Shown piece by piece: positions 10,063-20,689 of a DNA stretch of 64,000 nucleotides (position 1 is its first letter; the number at the start of each line of letters is the position of its first letter). The notes beneath the pieces are model-generated. The model was given only the letters and a program-made list of their open reading frames with translations, ran no database searches and was not told the origin of the DNA. The stretch covers positions 22,057,971-22,121,970 of the forward strand of contig NC_003070.9 of the NCBI RefSeq assembly GCF_000001735.4, given 5' to 3'. The translations under genes and the position numbers were made by a program. Source of the DNA: Arabidopsis thaliana. Its lineage: Eukaryota; Streptophyta; Magnoliopsida; Brassicales; Brassicaceae.

Positions 10063-12618
10063 TCAGATCTCACCGTCCCACATCTCGGTGACAGATTTTA
10101 TAGGACCTTTCTCCGAGATGTAAACCTCTCCGTCAACGATCCTGCTCTGAGAAATCTCCGTCGAGATTCTCTGTTTCTCCTCCTCTGTCAAAGACCAATC
10201 AAATATCTTCAGATTCTCTTCCAATCTGTCTTTCCTAAAGCTCTTCACCACCATGCTCACTCCTTCCTCGTAAGCCCATCTCATACTCACCTAGTCAATT
10301 GTCTATTACAACTCTAAAAATGAGCTTTAAATACTTTCATTCCCCAAAACTTCTCCACATCACTCTATTACCCGTTTAAAGAGTGAGTTTTTTTTTTTTT
10401 TTTTTTTGGGTCAACGAGAGTGAGTGCACAATATAAAAATGTATCAAACAAATAAATAAGTCAATAGTCCAAAATTAAATATCGCATAAAGATAGTTTTA
10501 GCCATTATCACAATAAAAATAAAACTAATTTTCAAATGAATATAACAATGACTTTTGTTTACCGATTTGTTAAAATATTTTCTGTAATTAACAAAATTTT
10601 CCTTTAAATTACGACTGTTTTTTTTAATATTTATACGTTAAAAGAAATTTAAAAATGTTTTCGTAAATAATTTTAAAACTGTCTTTGGAGAGTACCTGAG
10701 CTACTGTTTTTCCCTTTGCCTCAGCAATTTCTTTGAGAACATCAGACTCCATGATTTTGTGAGTTCCCCAAAACGCTCCTCTCGATCCCAACACCGAATA
10801 AGCTGTCACAACAATGCCTTTCGACTTACATAACTCCCTCAGTTTTCTCTGTTGCCATACTGGACTCATCTCCACCTTTTTCACATTATCCACAAACAAA
10901 TGTTTCAAATTATTTCACCAATCCAATATTTTCTTATAAAAAAAAGGTTGAACTTATTTGATAAATTAAATAAGAGAGAATTTTAAATATACTTGATTGA
11001 CACTAGGTGGGATTTTTGCTATTGAAAGGATGTGTTGGAGTTTCTTGCATGAGAAGTTGCTTACTCCTATACACTTTGCAACTCCGAGTCTCTGACACTC
11101 TTCCATCTCAGACCAAACTGTTTCATAATCCATTGGCAAAAAGTCATCTTCTTCTATAGGGAACTTGTATTTACCAGGTTTCGAGCTAACCGGCCAGTGG
11201 ATTAGGTAGAGATCGAGATAGTCCAATTTAAGAGTTCTACAAAACATGATATGAAAATGATGATTAAGATCATGCAACCCCGAAATACGCTTTTTGTACT
11301 TGGCTTGCAGTCCATAGAAGGCTATCAACAGGAGATCGCATGGTTAAATGGTCGGGAGACGTTACAACGGACTGCATTCTCTGTCAAGGTAACCTCGAAA
11401 CCCGGGAACACCTTTTCTTTGATTGTGGATACACTTCAGCAGTTTGGGCAGCGCTTGTAAAGGGAATTCTCAAATCGAGATATACTTCCAACTGGACCTC
11501 GATAATGGACCACCTCGCTCATGCTCAGCCACACCGCGTGGACCACTTCCTCGTTCGCTATGCCTTCCAAGCGACTCTATACACTGTGTGGAGGGAAAGA
11601 AATGGTAGACGACACGGTGAGACCCTCAACACGGCCTCTCAACTAGTTGGATGGATAGACAAGCAAATCCGAAATCAGCTGTCCTCAATCAAGCTCAAGG
11701 GCGATCGACGATATGATGACGCTCTTCAATTGTGGTTCAGTACCAGAGTTTAATCTTATAGTTTTGTCTCCTTTTTCTCAAACTCTATTTTCAGTTTAAA
11801 CTCTTTCAACTCACGTTGCATTTGATGTAAAAAAGTTAGGTTTCTTTTGAATATAATTTAACATTATTTCAAAAAAAAAAAAATGATGATTAAGATTAAG
11901 CATTGTTCTAAGATACGGCCTAAGCGTTCATATATACGATGTAAAGATGTTATACATTAATGACTAATGTCCCAAAATCTTTATGAAAAAAAAATTAAAA
12001 AAATTAAATGATATTTTTTCGTATATACTTAAGTTTTTTATTGTGTTTTTTTAACACCATTGTGTTATTAGTTATAATAATGTTTTCGTTCTTAAAATAT
12101 TATTTCGCCAATTTTGATACCAACGAGTGCGTATATATATCAACGAATCCAAACTCGAATATCATGAAATTTTGGAGTATCCATGCACACCCCTAAGTAT
12201 ATATTTGAGTTTAACCATCTAGAGTTCAAAAGTCTATTTAAATCTTTCATGTAACCACAAATCTCATTTGCTATCCTTTTCTATATAATAAGGAACTCAA
12301 ATCTTACTCCAAACTCCGTTGGATCGCCGGTACAACAAGGCCACCATGAGCATCGGCACACCATAGCTTAGAAGTGACGAAGAGTTCTGATCGAGATTGG
12401 ATTAACCCGAGAGAAACCGCCTCCGCCAAAGCTTCACCAAGCGGTTCCTCCGTCTGGTACCTAGGAGAGGTGTCGAAGTGACGATAACCGAGCTTGATGG
12501 CTTCCAACACCGTCCGTTTCAACACTATTGGTTCGGGTGGAGGAGACGCAGCAGTTCCAAGAGCTAGAACCGGCATCAAGTGATGAACGGATCCGATAGG
12601 GAACGTAAGAGCTGACAT
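10063..12618 (-). CDS. Aldo-keto reductase (AKR4-like), copy 1
   Basis: Four exons: 12308-12618, 10993-11236, 10696-10875 and 10063-10290, giving 320 residues. I chose the ATG at 12618 (MSAL) over one nine codons upstream because the paralog starts with a similar MSL. The AKR catalytic tetrad is complete: D49 and Y54 in FDTSPRYQ, K84 in VTSKLWC and H117 in LIHWP. The family uses NADPH to reduce carbonyls; the closest known relatives are chalcone reductase- and codeinone reductase-type AKR4 enzymes, but the substrate cannot be told from sequence. Intron 1 (11237-12307) is unusually long because of a LINE insertion. Tandem with the paralog at 13440-15097. Probably At1g59950. Confidence 0.92.
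10380..10425 (-). repeat. Tiny A-tailed insertion in AKR intron 3
   Basis: A 9-bp repeat AGAGTGAGT (10380-10388 and 10417-10425) flanks a T-run of about 20 and GGGTCAACG, i.e. CGTTGACCC plus poly(A) on the minus strand. The repeat is short, so this one is less certain than its relatives elsewhere in the window. Confidence 0.5.
11271..11880 (+). mobile_element. 5'-truncated LINE (non-LTR retrotransposon)
   Basis: A 610-bp insert ends in an A-tail of about 13 (with the A's shared by the repeat) and is flanked by the perfect repeat AAATGATGATTAAGAT at 11255-11270 and 11881-11896. Its open frame (about 11273-11756) encodes the extreme C terminus of a plant L1-type polyprotein. The element lies inside intron 1 of the reductase gene, antisense to it. 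Only the 3' end was copied: endonuclease and reverse transcriptase domains are absent, so it cannot move by itself. Confidence 0.93.
11273..11756 (+). pseudogene. C-terminal fragment of LINE ORF2 (zf-RVT region)
   Basis: About 160 residues. It opens with the [17 protein letters not shown] segment and a zinc-finger-like CILC..HLFFDC array (C-x2-C-x7-H-x4-C), typical of the zf-RVT domain after reverse transcriptase in plant LINEs. The frame runs intact to its natural stop. Reverse transcriptase and endonuclease are missing because the copy is 5'-truncated. Confidence 0.88.
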
Positions 12619-13439
12619 TGGTGAAAAGAAGCGCCAAAAAGTCAAAGAAAGTTTGCTACGAGAAAATCGTTTCTCATTGGCTCAATTTATACTCACTACT
12701 TCGTGGCCACTAGCCACCATGGCCATCAAAAACAAGTAAAGAAAAAAAAACATGTCACGAGTGGCCATCAAAAAAACAAAACAAAAATAAAAGGAGGATG
12801 CCACGTGTAACCCATAACCTGCTACAAGAGGTGAACCGCACCTCCAATCATTTGTCTAATTTCGGTGTCGTGTCCAAGTTCCCCGGTGGCTTTGAATTTA
12901 TCCATCGGTATTGGACTAGGTTTTGGATGGATTCAACCCTTTGTCATTTTCATTGAGTTACTTTCTAATAGTGTGTACTTGTTAAAAATCTCAATTATTA
13001 GTGTTTTATGGCTTTGTTCGGAACTTCGTTGATATGGACAATAGAGCAACATGTTCCTTGGAACACAAGATAGTAGAAAGCGAGGTGTTGAAATTTCTCC
13101 CCTCTCCCGCTGTTAAATATTTTTGGTGGTTTGTGTATTGTGATTGTAATTTAAAAATGATTAATAAGGAGCAAATGCCCTTAGCTTTCTCCCATTTCAA
13201 ATTTAGGGTTTAGACCCATAACCTAAAATGTATTATTAGAATCCTGGTCGTGAATCCAATCTTATTAGCCAAGTTCTACTCCACTTCCGTACTACGCTGT
13301 GTCTAAATGACAAATCGTTTATGTTGGAGATAGTCCTTATTCATTATTCATTATTTCATTATTAGAGAGAATGACAAGAAAATCATTGTGACGAATGATA
13401 ATTGTGCCGTTTTCAATAGGCTATTTTCACACAAAGTGA
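12619..13439. other. Intergenic DNA between the two AKR genes
   Basis: Promoter region of AKR copy 1 and 3' flank of copy 2. TGGCCATCAAAAA is repeated at 12720-12732 and 12762-12774 around a short filler. No gene seen; the short frame at about 13001-13213 has no family features. Confidence 0.5.
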
Positions 13440-15097
13440 TCAGATCTCCCCGTCCCACATCTCGGCGACAGATTTGATGGGACCTTTCTTAGAGGTATAA
13501 ACCTCTCCGTGGACGTTTCTGAACTGAGGAATCTCAGTTGAAATTCTCTGTGTCTCATCCTCTGTCAAAGACCAATCAAATATCTTTAGATTCTCTTCTA
13601 ATCTCTCTTTGGTAAAGCTCTTCACTACCATGCTCACTCCTTGTTCATAAGCCCATCTCATACTCACCTGTAATTACAACTCCAAATATGAGCTTTGAAC
13701 TCCATGGATATAGCTGATGAATACATCTCAAATTTTTCTGTTGAGATTCATGTTACCAAGATAGTGACTGACTATTGATGGTGATAAATTGATAATAACT
13801 GATAAACGTCCCCACTTTTTTTTTTTGTTGTTGTAAAAGTTCATATAAATGTCACCAATTGTTTTTTGTATTTTTCTTGTTTGATAGTATCGTTTAAGAA
13901 AACTTTTGAAAGTACCTGGGCCACTGTTTTTTCCTTTGCTTCTGCTATTTCTTTGAGAACATCAGATTCCATAATTTTGGGAGTTCCCCAAAAAGCTCCT
14001 CTAGATCCCAACACCGAGTACGCTGTGACAACAATGTCGTTCGATCTACAAAGCTCCCTTAGCTTTCTTTGTTGCCATATTGGACTCATCTCAACCTTGT
14101 TTTCATCCATAAAAAAAAAAGAAGGGTGAATTGGAATTGTTTGCTGAAAAAGAAATCAAAGAGTAAAAAAGTAGTGTTTACTTGATTGACGCTAGGCGGG
14201 ATTGTCGCGATAGAGAGTATGTGTTGAAGCTTCTTACATGAAAAATTGCTTACTCCTATGCATTTTGCGAGCCCAAGTCTCTGACACTCCTCCATTTCAG
14301 ACCACACTACTTCGAAATCCATTGGCATAAAATCATCTTCATCAATAGGAAACTTGTATTTACCAGGTTTCGAGCTAACCGGCCAATGAATTATATAAAG
14401 ATCAAGATAGTCCAGTTTAAGGTTTCTGCAAAACCATATTTGTTACACAGGTGGTTTACATTAAGTTATGTCACTCCCAAAATAATATTCAATCATGAAA
14501 CATAATTGACACGGTGACTGATAGAGAACCTGATCCATAGAGATATGTGAAATAGTTTTCTGTATTTCTCAATCGGAAAAGTGTTTACAAGTATGTTTGT
14601 ATACATCTACACTAAACCAACTAAACCATATACAATCACAATTTAACTTAACCGGAATCACTAAACCGGACTATCATATATACAGTTCGAATAGTGACAC
14701 CTACTCTCAGTGATTGAAACCGTGCATTCTAATTTCATGTGAAAATCATTAAGGAATCTAAATCTTACTTCAAACTCCGTTTGATCGCCGGTACGACGAG
14801 ACCACCATGAGCATCAGCACACCAAAGTTTGGTAGTGACAAAGAATTCAGATCGAGATCGAACTAAGCCGAGTGAAACCGCCTCCGCTAAAGCTTCGCCG
14901 ATCGGCTCCTCCGTTTGGTACCTTGGAGAGGTGTCGAAATGGCGATAACCAAGCTTAATAGCCTCAATCACCGTCTCTTTCAGCATCGTTGGTTCCGGTA
15001 GCGGAGAAGCGGCGGTTCCAAAACCAAGAACCGGCATCGAGTGATGACCGGATGGTCCGGATCTGATGGCGAGCGTAGGGACTGTGGTTAAAGACAT
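13440..15097 (-). CDS. Aldo-keto reductase (AKR4-like), copy 2
   Basis: Four exons: 14769-15097, 14182-14425, 13916-14095 and 13440-13667, giving 326 residues. Exons 2, 3 and 4 have exactly the same lengths (244, 180, 228) and phases as in copy 1, so the pair is a tandem duplication. The tetrad is intact: D55, Y60, K90 and H123. Reaction class is NADPH-dependent carbonyl reduction; the substrate is unknown. Intron 1 is only 343 bp here, against 1071 bp in copy 1, and lacks the LINE, which dates the LINE insertion after the duplication. Probably At1g59960. Confidence 0.92.
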
Positions 15098-15630
15098 TGG
15101 TTAAAGAGAAGTCAACGAAAGTGTGCTCTCAGAAAATGGTTTCTCTCGGTGGCCCAAAGCTTTACTCAGTAGCCACTGACTAATGCTAGTGCCTGATAAT
15201 ATTATATTAATATACTCTCTTTGATTAGAAAAGTACGTAAGTCTTCATATTATAAGTTTATAACGCTATATAATTTGACTATAAATTGTTAATAGAAAGT
15301 AGTCATGATATTATATACGAAAAATATTTGAATTAGTATTCTTTAATATTGTTTATTTGGAAAACTTTTAAAGAATAATATGTTATGTAATTTGTGCTAA
15401 AATTTCAAAATTTTAATATGTAAATCAATAATGAATTAATATAAGTTGTTTTCAGCTTTTTCTCAAAAGCATGTCACGTATGAGCATTAACACCCGTGTG
15501 GAAAAATGGAGCCAAGTGAGCTAAGCATTTTAGCTTCATAAAACAAACACACCGACGTCGTTAACTCTTCATCTTCATTTTTTTCTGTAACTTCTCCCAT
15601 ATTTTTTCTTCCCAAAAATATACTATAAAA
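15098..15630. promoter_or_regulatory. Divergent promoter region, AKR copy 2 / MMP
   Basis: About 530 bp separate the divergent start codons. I see an ACGT-containing CACGTATG near 15476 and a GACGTCG motif near 15554, but no decisive TATA element for either gene. Assignment rests on position only. Confidence 0.45.
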
Positions 15631-16713
15631 ATGAGAACACTTCTTCTAACGATTTTGATCTTCTTCTTCACAGTGAATCCAATCTCAGCAAAATTCTACA
15701 CTAACGTCTCTTCAATCCCACCGTTACAATTCCTAAACGCAACGCAAAACGCATGGGAAACATTCTCCAAACTCGCCGGTTGTCACATCGGAGAAAATAT
15801 CAACGGCCTCTCAAAACTCAAACAATACTTTCGCCGTTTCGGTTATATCACCACCACCGGTAATTGCACTGACGATTTCGATGACGTGCTTCAATCAGCG
15901 ATCAACACTTACCAGAAAAATTTCAATCTCAAAGTCACCGGAAAACTCGATTCCTCGACTCTCCGGCAAATCGTTAAACCGAGATGCGGGAATCCGGATT
16001 TGATCGACGGGGTTTCGGAGATGAACGGTGGTAAGATACTCCGTACGACTGAGAAATACTCGTTTTTCCCCGGGAAGCCACGGTGGCCGAAACGGAAACG
16101 AGATCTGACTTATGCGTTTGCGCCGCAGAATAATTTAACAGACGAGGTTAAACGCGTGTTCTCACGCGCCTTCACGCGTTGGGCGGAGGTGACTCCGTTG
16201 AATTTCACGCGCTCTGAGTCTATCCTCCGTGCGGATATAGTGATCGGATTTTTCTCCGGTGAACATGGTGATGGAGAGCCGTTTGATGGAGCTATGGGAA
16301 CATTAGCGCATGCTTCTTCGCCTCCTACGGGGATGTTACATTTAGACGGTGATGAGGATTGGTTGATCTCTAACGGTGAAATTAGTCGTCGGATATTACC
16401 GGTGACGACGGTGGTGGATCTTGAATCGGTGGCTGTTCATGAGATTGGTCATCTTTTAGGGCTAGGTCATTCGTCGGTGGAAGATGCGATTATGTTTCCG
16501 GCGATTTCTGGTGGAGATCGGAAAGTGGAGTTAGCTAAGGATGATATCGAAGGGATTCAGCATTTGTACGGTGGTAATCCGAATGGAGACGGTGGTGGTT
16601 CGAAACCTAGCCGTGAGAGTCAATCTACCGGTGGTGATAGCGTTCGTCGGTGGAGAGGGTGGATGATTAGCTTATCATCGATTGCCACGTGTATATTCTT
16701 GATTTCTGTTTAG
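15631..16713 (+). CDS. 5-MMP: Matrix metalloproteinase, GPI-anchored type
   Basis: Intronless, 360 residues, full length for plant MMPs. Order: signal peptide (about 1-20), propeptide with peptidoglycan-binding-like fold, cysteine switch PRCGNPD (117-123, Cys119 keeps the zymogen inactive), catalytic domain with zinc site HEIGHLLGLGH (270-280) and Met-turn IMFPA just after, then a C-terminal hydrophobic stretch preceded by a Ser/Gly-rich segment, as in GPI-anchored Arabidopsis MMPs. It is a secreted zinc endopeptidase acting at the cell surface or in the apoplast. All key residues are present. Probably At1g59970 (At5-MMP). Confidence 0.93.
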   Translation: MRTLLLTILIFFFTVNPISAKFYTNVSSIPPLQFLNATQNAWETFSKLAGCHIGENINGLSKLKQYFRRFGYITTTGNCTDDFDDVLQSAINTYQKNFNLKVTGKLDSSTLRQIVKPRCGNPDLIDGVSEMNGGKILRTTEKYSFFPGKPRWPKRKRDLTYAFAPQNNLTDEVKRVFSRAFTRWAEVTPLNFTRSESILRADIVIGFFSGEHGDGEPFDGAMGTLAHASSPPTGMLHLDGDEDWLISNGEISRRILPVTTVVDLESVAVHEIGHLLGLGHSSVEDAIMFPAISGGDRKVELAKDDIEGIQHLYGGNPNGDGGGSKPSRESQSTGGDSVRRWRGWMISLSSIATCIFLISV

Positions 16714-17589
16714 TGTAGGTTTTATTTATACTTTTATTCCATCTTATTTTGGGGTCAATTAATCGATTTGTTTTTGTTTTTCTTCTAAAAGTAACGATTC
16801 TATGTTATCGATGGAAAAGTAACGATTTGGGGTCATGGTCTCATGGAAATGAGAGAAATTGTAAAATTCTTCATATATTGGATTTTGGTGTTTATTAATG
16901 CATATTAAATTTAATGTCAGAAAAAACTTCGTTAGAACAAAATGTTGTCGTAAAATATGATTTTCTTTTTCTTTGGTCGGTGAAATATGTAAATCTGTTT
17001 CTGCTAGACTATTGAATATTTCGATTTTTTGGTCAAAAAACTGTTGAAGTTTTCTTCACAAATTTTAAAGGTCTTTAAAGTTTTACAATGAGTTATGACT
17101 CATAGACTTACGAAGTCATCACATACAACACTAGTTAGAGCATCATTAATGGTAGTTTCTTAGGTTAGTCTTAACTTAGTTCTTAGGATTTTTTTTAATT
17201 GATTTTAATTTTTTAAAACAAAAGATAAGAATACTTCAATTTGTCTTTTATATAAGAGACTCTTTTAACAAATATATGATTAAAAACATTAAATTTGTAA
17301 CCAAAATTTCCTAAGAATTAAGCTAAGCAACTATCAATAATGGTGCTCTTAGTCGGTCCAATTTGTTTGAGAAGACTTGTTTTTATTGATAATCACCACT
17401 TACATTTTTGTAATGTTTCACAAATCCACGTATGTAGTTTTATTTAAAATAAATACTATGTTTTAATTAATAGTGGGATTCTAAAGTAAATTGAAATTAT
17501 CAACAATCGTGAATTCGAACATGTATATAGTCTATATATAATGACCTTGCGGCTCCTTCAAACACTGAACTACACCTGGTGGACCATTT
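16714..17589. other. Intergenic DNA with a MITE
   Basis: 3' flank of the metalloproteinase, then a 211-bp MITE at 17138-17348. Otherwise AT-rich with no gene. Confidence 0.6.
17138..17348. mobile_element. Tourist-like MITE with TTA target duplication
   Basis: Terminal inverted repeats GAGCATCATTAATGGTAG (left) and GAGCACCATTATTGATAG (right, reverse complement) continue inward as TTTCTTAGGTTA/TTGCTTAGCTTA. The element is bounded by TTA at 17135-17137 and 17349-17351, the 3-bp duplication of PIF/Harbinger-type elements. No coding capacity. Confidence 0.8.
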
Positions 17590-17952
17590 TCACATTCTTG
17601 AATGACGAAAAGTCTCTTCACTAATGCATACCCATGCATTATCGTAATGGCAACACCTGAACCATGAGTCATTAGCTTTATGGTTAGCATTGTAGTGAAG
17701 TTTTGTACATGTTGGTGTAGTTACAATAATTTCAATAACAAAAGCAAAACCACATTCTTTCTCATGGACTAAATCTTTGCCATAAGAGAACTTCTCGCTG
17801 CAATCATGTTGGCATTTGGGCATGTCACAATGACTGCTTCCACAAATGCCAAACATGGCTGCACCAAGAAGTTCTCTTACGACAAAGAGTTCTTCCGATG
17901 AGAAGGAATGCGGTTTTGCTTTATATATGTTACTGAAACTGCAACTACACAA
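17540..17952 (-). pseudogene. Cysteine-rich peptide-like relic
   Basis: A minus-strand frame is Cys-rich with pieces like CGSSHCDMPKCQHDCSEKF and WFRCCHYDNAWVC; another frame continues with QECENGPPGVVQCLKEPQ after a one-base shift near the first stop. The CxxxCxHDC spacing recalls secreted defensin-like plant peptides, but no signal-peptide exon is convincing. Either a decayed gene or one with an intron I did not find. Confidence 0.3.
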
Positions 17953-18225
17953 GCATGTACAAAGATCTCTATCATCACTACAAAGTTAACCACATGTACA
18001 TGTGTAATGACGCATGGTCAGATGATGTTTTTCTGACACGATTATCTTATGCTAGAGGCAAATATTCTAGTATCATGTTGATAACGTTGATCAAATAAGC
18101 AAACTTCCAAATAATTTATTGATTTTGATCATCTCGATACTTCCACTTAAGAACCAGTGAAAACCAGTGTTCTGTCAAAATGATGGGTGGATCTTTGGAA
18201 ACAAAGCCACCATCTTCTATTGGAC

Positions 18226-18370
18226 TTGAAAATAAAATCCACCAAACTTATGCATAAATTTTTCGTTCGTTTAGCTAGATTGACGGCCAAGAAAAATTAA
18301 CAAATTTTGGTCATCAATCTAGCTAAATAAAGAAAAAATAGTGCATAAGTATGGTGGAGTTTTCTCTTGA
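18226..18370. repeat. Long imperfect inverted repeat (foldback)
   Basis: The left arm starting near 18226 and the right arm ending near 18370 are reverse complements over about 66 bp; in the 54-bp core starting TCCACC I count about nine mismatches. The arms include TTTAGCTAGATTGA, conserved in both. The loop is under 20 bp. A transcript would fold into one long hairpin. It could be a small foldback MITE or a young hairpin-RNA locus. Confidence 0.75.
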
Positions 18371-18639
18371 TATTTCTTATGTCTAAGAAGACGAGGTGAG
18401 ATATATTCCATAAATCTACTTATCGTTTTGATGTAACTAGTATCTTTTTATTTTCTTAGGAGAGTGTATTGTAATTCTTCTTAAACACTTTACTCTTACC
18501 AATTTATCATGTATCAATATTAATTAGTACGGCACAATAGTATAATTGACATAAGAATGCGGAAACAACATATAGTCCACGCTGAAATCAATGAAGTAAG
18601 AAAATGGAAACTTAATTCATTCGCAAACATAACATTATT

Positions 18640-20600
18640 TGTTATACAAAAATGAAAATAACAGATATTAACTATCAAAACAAACATAACCAATTCATAT
18701 AGTCATGCAGATCGAAATTATCAATCAGACGATATATTTATCAATCTTGCAAAGAAACAAAAACAAAGATTTTACAATTAAGAGAGATGAAGATCGGACC
18801 GTAATGCTTTCATTCCCCAGAAGAAGAGATGAGATGGGATTCAGATTCAGACAATAATACCTATCGATGTAACCTTTTCTTTTCCCCAAAAGAAGTACAC
18901 ATCAAATTCCCACCATCATGGATCCATCATCCTTTTAGGAGATGCTTGTTTTGTTTTTTTCCTCTTACTCTCTTGAACAAGAACAACAAGGCCAAGATCT
19001 CCATCGTGTGTTTCGTATGTCTGAAAATCCCTCTGAACTTTTTATTATAGTTTTGATGAGACTTGTTTGGTGGAAGTTTGGTGGTTCTGATGATGATGAG
19101 AGAGAGCGAAGAAATTATGGCTTATAAAAAAGAAGAAGAGACATGATGATTACTGATTGGTACAAACATTGAAAATAGTTATAAAAAGAGAAGTAAATTG
19201 TCAAAACAATCACAACTATTTACTCTACCTACGTATGGGTTATATAACATAAATATACGAATTTGTTATACATATGGGGTATGAACTTATGACTGCGTAT
19301 AATGAGATTTGAGGACCGTGTTCAAAACTTTCCTTTTAACAATCGTTGCATATAAAAAATACATAACATGTGATCTACAGTGCATATCTTGCTTTTGGGC
19401 TCTTGAGTTGATAGCGTATTACATTGAGGATGTGAGTTAATGAAGCCCTAAACATATAGTGTTGTTTGACCTTTTTAGTGTTGCTTTATATAATAGGTCA
19501 TCGTTTGCTAAGTTTATATCCATGCATATGTACCTTCTTGAGGTAGGATTTTTATGCCCCTCAAAATATGGAAATTGTACAATACATATACTCCAAAAAA
19601 ATCACTCGTGGGTATTCTTTGGATTGGGATATTCTTGGTTTTCACTTTTCATATATCATCTGAAAAAGTTTAGTTTGGACAAAATGGCTGTACCGGGAAA
19701 AAACAAAATAGACCGTTAGGTGCCTTGTCTCTCAAATCAATATCAATAATATGCTCTAATATATTGTACCTTGTAACATGTAAATGGGTCCATAAAAATC
19801 AGATAATAAGTGGGGGTTTTCATTTATTTTTTAAATGCGTAGTTAGATATGTTCTAATTGATTTTTCTTATCATTGTGATATATAAGTAAGAGATCATTA
19901 TTTCTAATGGATATATGATATCTTGGATTGGGTATTGTGACTAAACTTCGTCTTCTATAACTTTTTGACTTCAATCAATAATCAATTTGTAGCTGATGGA
20001 AACTTCTCATTCTACCAAAACAAAAGCCCTACTATTTGGTGGGTTGCAAGTGATCACTAAGCCATCTTCCTAAAATATTTTTGTATGTTTAAATAGTTGA
20101 GTTACCAGTAATTAGAAAACTTTGCAAAAACCAAAAAAGAAAAAGAGTGATTAGCCAAATGCACTTTCAAATAGAAAATCAACAAAATACGCAAATATAG
20201 AGGTTTACCATATATGTAAAAAAACATCTGAAAAAAGTTCGTCACAATAAAGAGAAAATTTTGGACAATAGAGATATTGACGGAGTACATGTATGTGATA
20301 TTGTTGCAAAAGGATAGCCTCAAACTCATATTCATAGGAAAAGACCACAAACTTTATTTGTTATGAATCCATTTAGTTACAACGTCATGTTAAGTAGATT
20401 CTTAAAAAACTATAGAAGTAATTATTATCCTAAATAGTATCAACATAAGACAACATATTCGATTGAGATAATAGTTGGGGCAGTCCGTAGTCGTCAGAGA
20501 AAGATTAACATCACATACTTTTTTGGCTTATCGTTCACTTTTCATTTTAAGTGGTAGTTGGGTTTTACACTTTATATATTGAACCTAGATAACAACTGTT
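18640..20600. repeat. Old ~2-kb tandem duplication, unit A
   Basis: Blocks recur in the same order in unit B (about 20690-22420): TATCAATCTTGCAAAGAAA, the AACAAGGCCAAGATCT(C/T)CATCG block, GACATGATGATTACTGATTG, GAGGATGTG, GGTGCCTTGTCTCTCAAATCA, AGTATCAACATAAGACAACAT and the GTAGTCGTCAGA block. Identity is patchy, with many indels. No intact gene is evident in either unit. Confidence 0.8.
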
Positions 20601-20689
20601 GTGAATTCTCTGTTTTTGATTCGACCCTCTTTTGAACCATGGTTATATAATTGTTCTCGACAGACCTCAAGATTTTTTTGTTTTAAACT

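Noticed and set aside
12720..12774. Direct repeat TGGCCATCAAAAA around a filler with an A-run
   Set aside because: The A-run is not adjacent to either repeat and the repeats contain As themselves; simple tandem duplication explains it, so it was left out of the A-tailed insert set.
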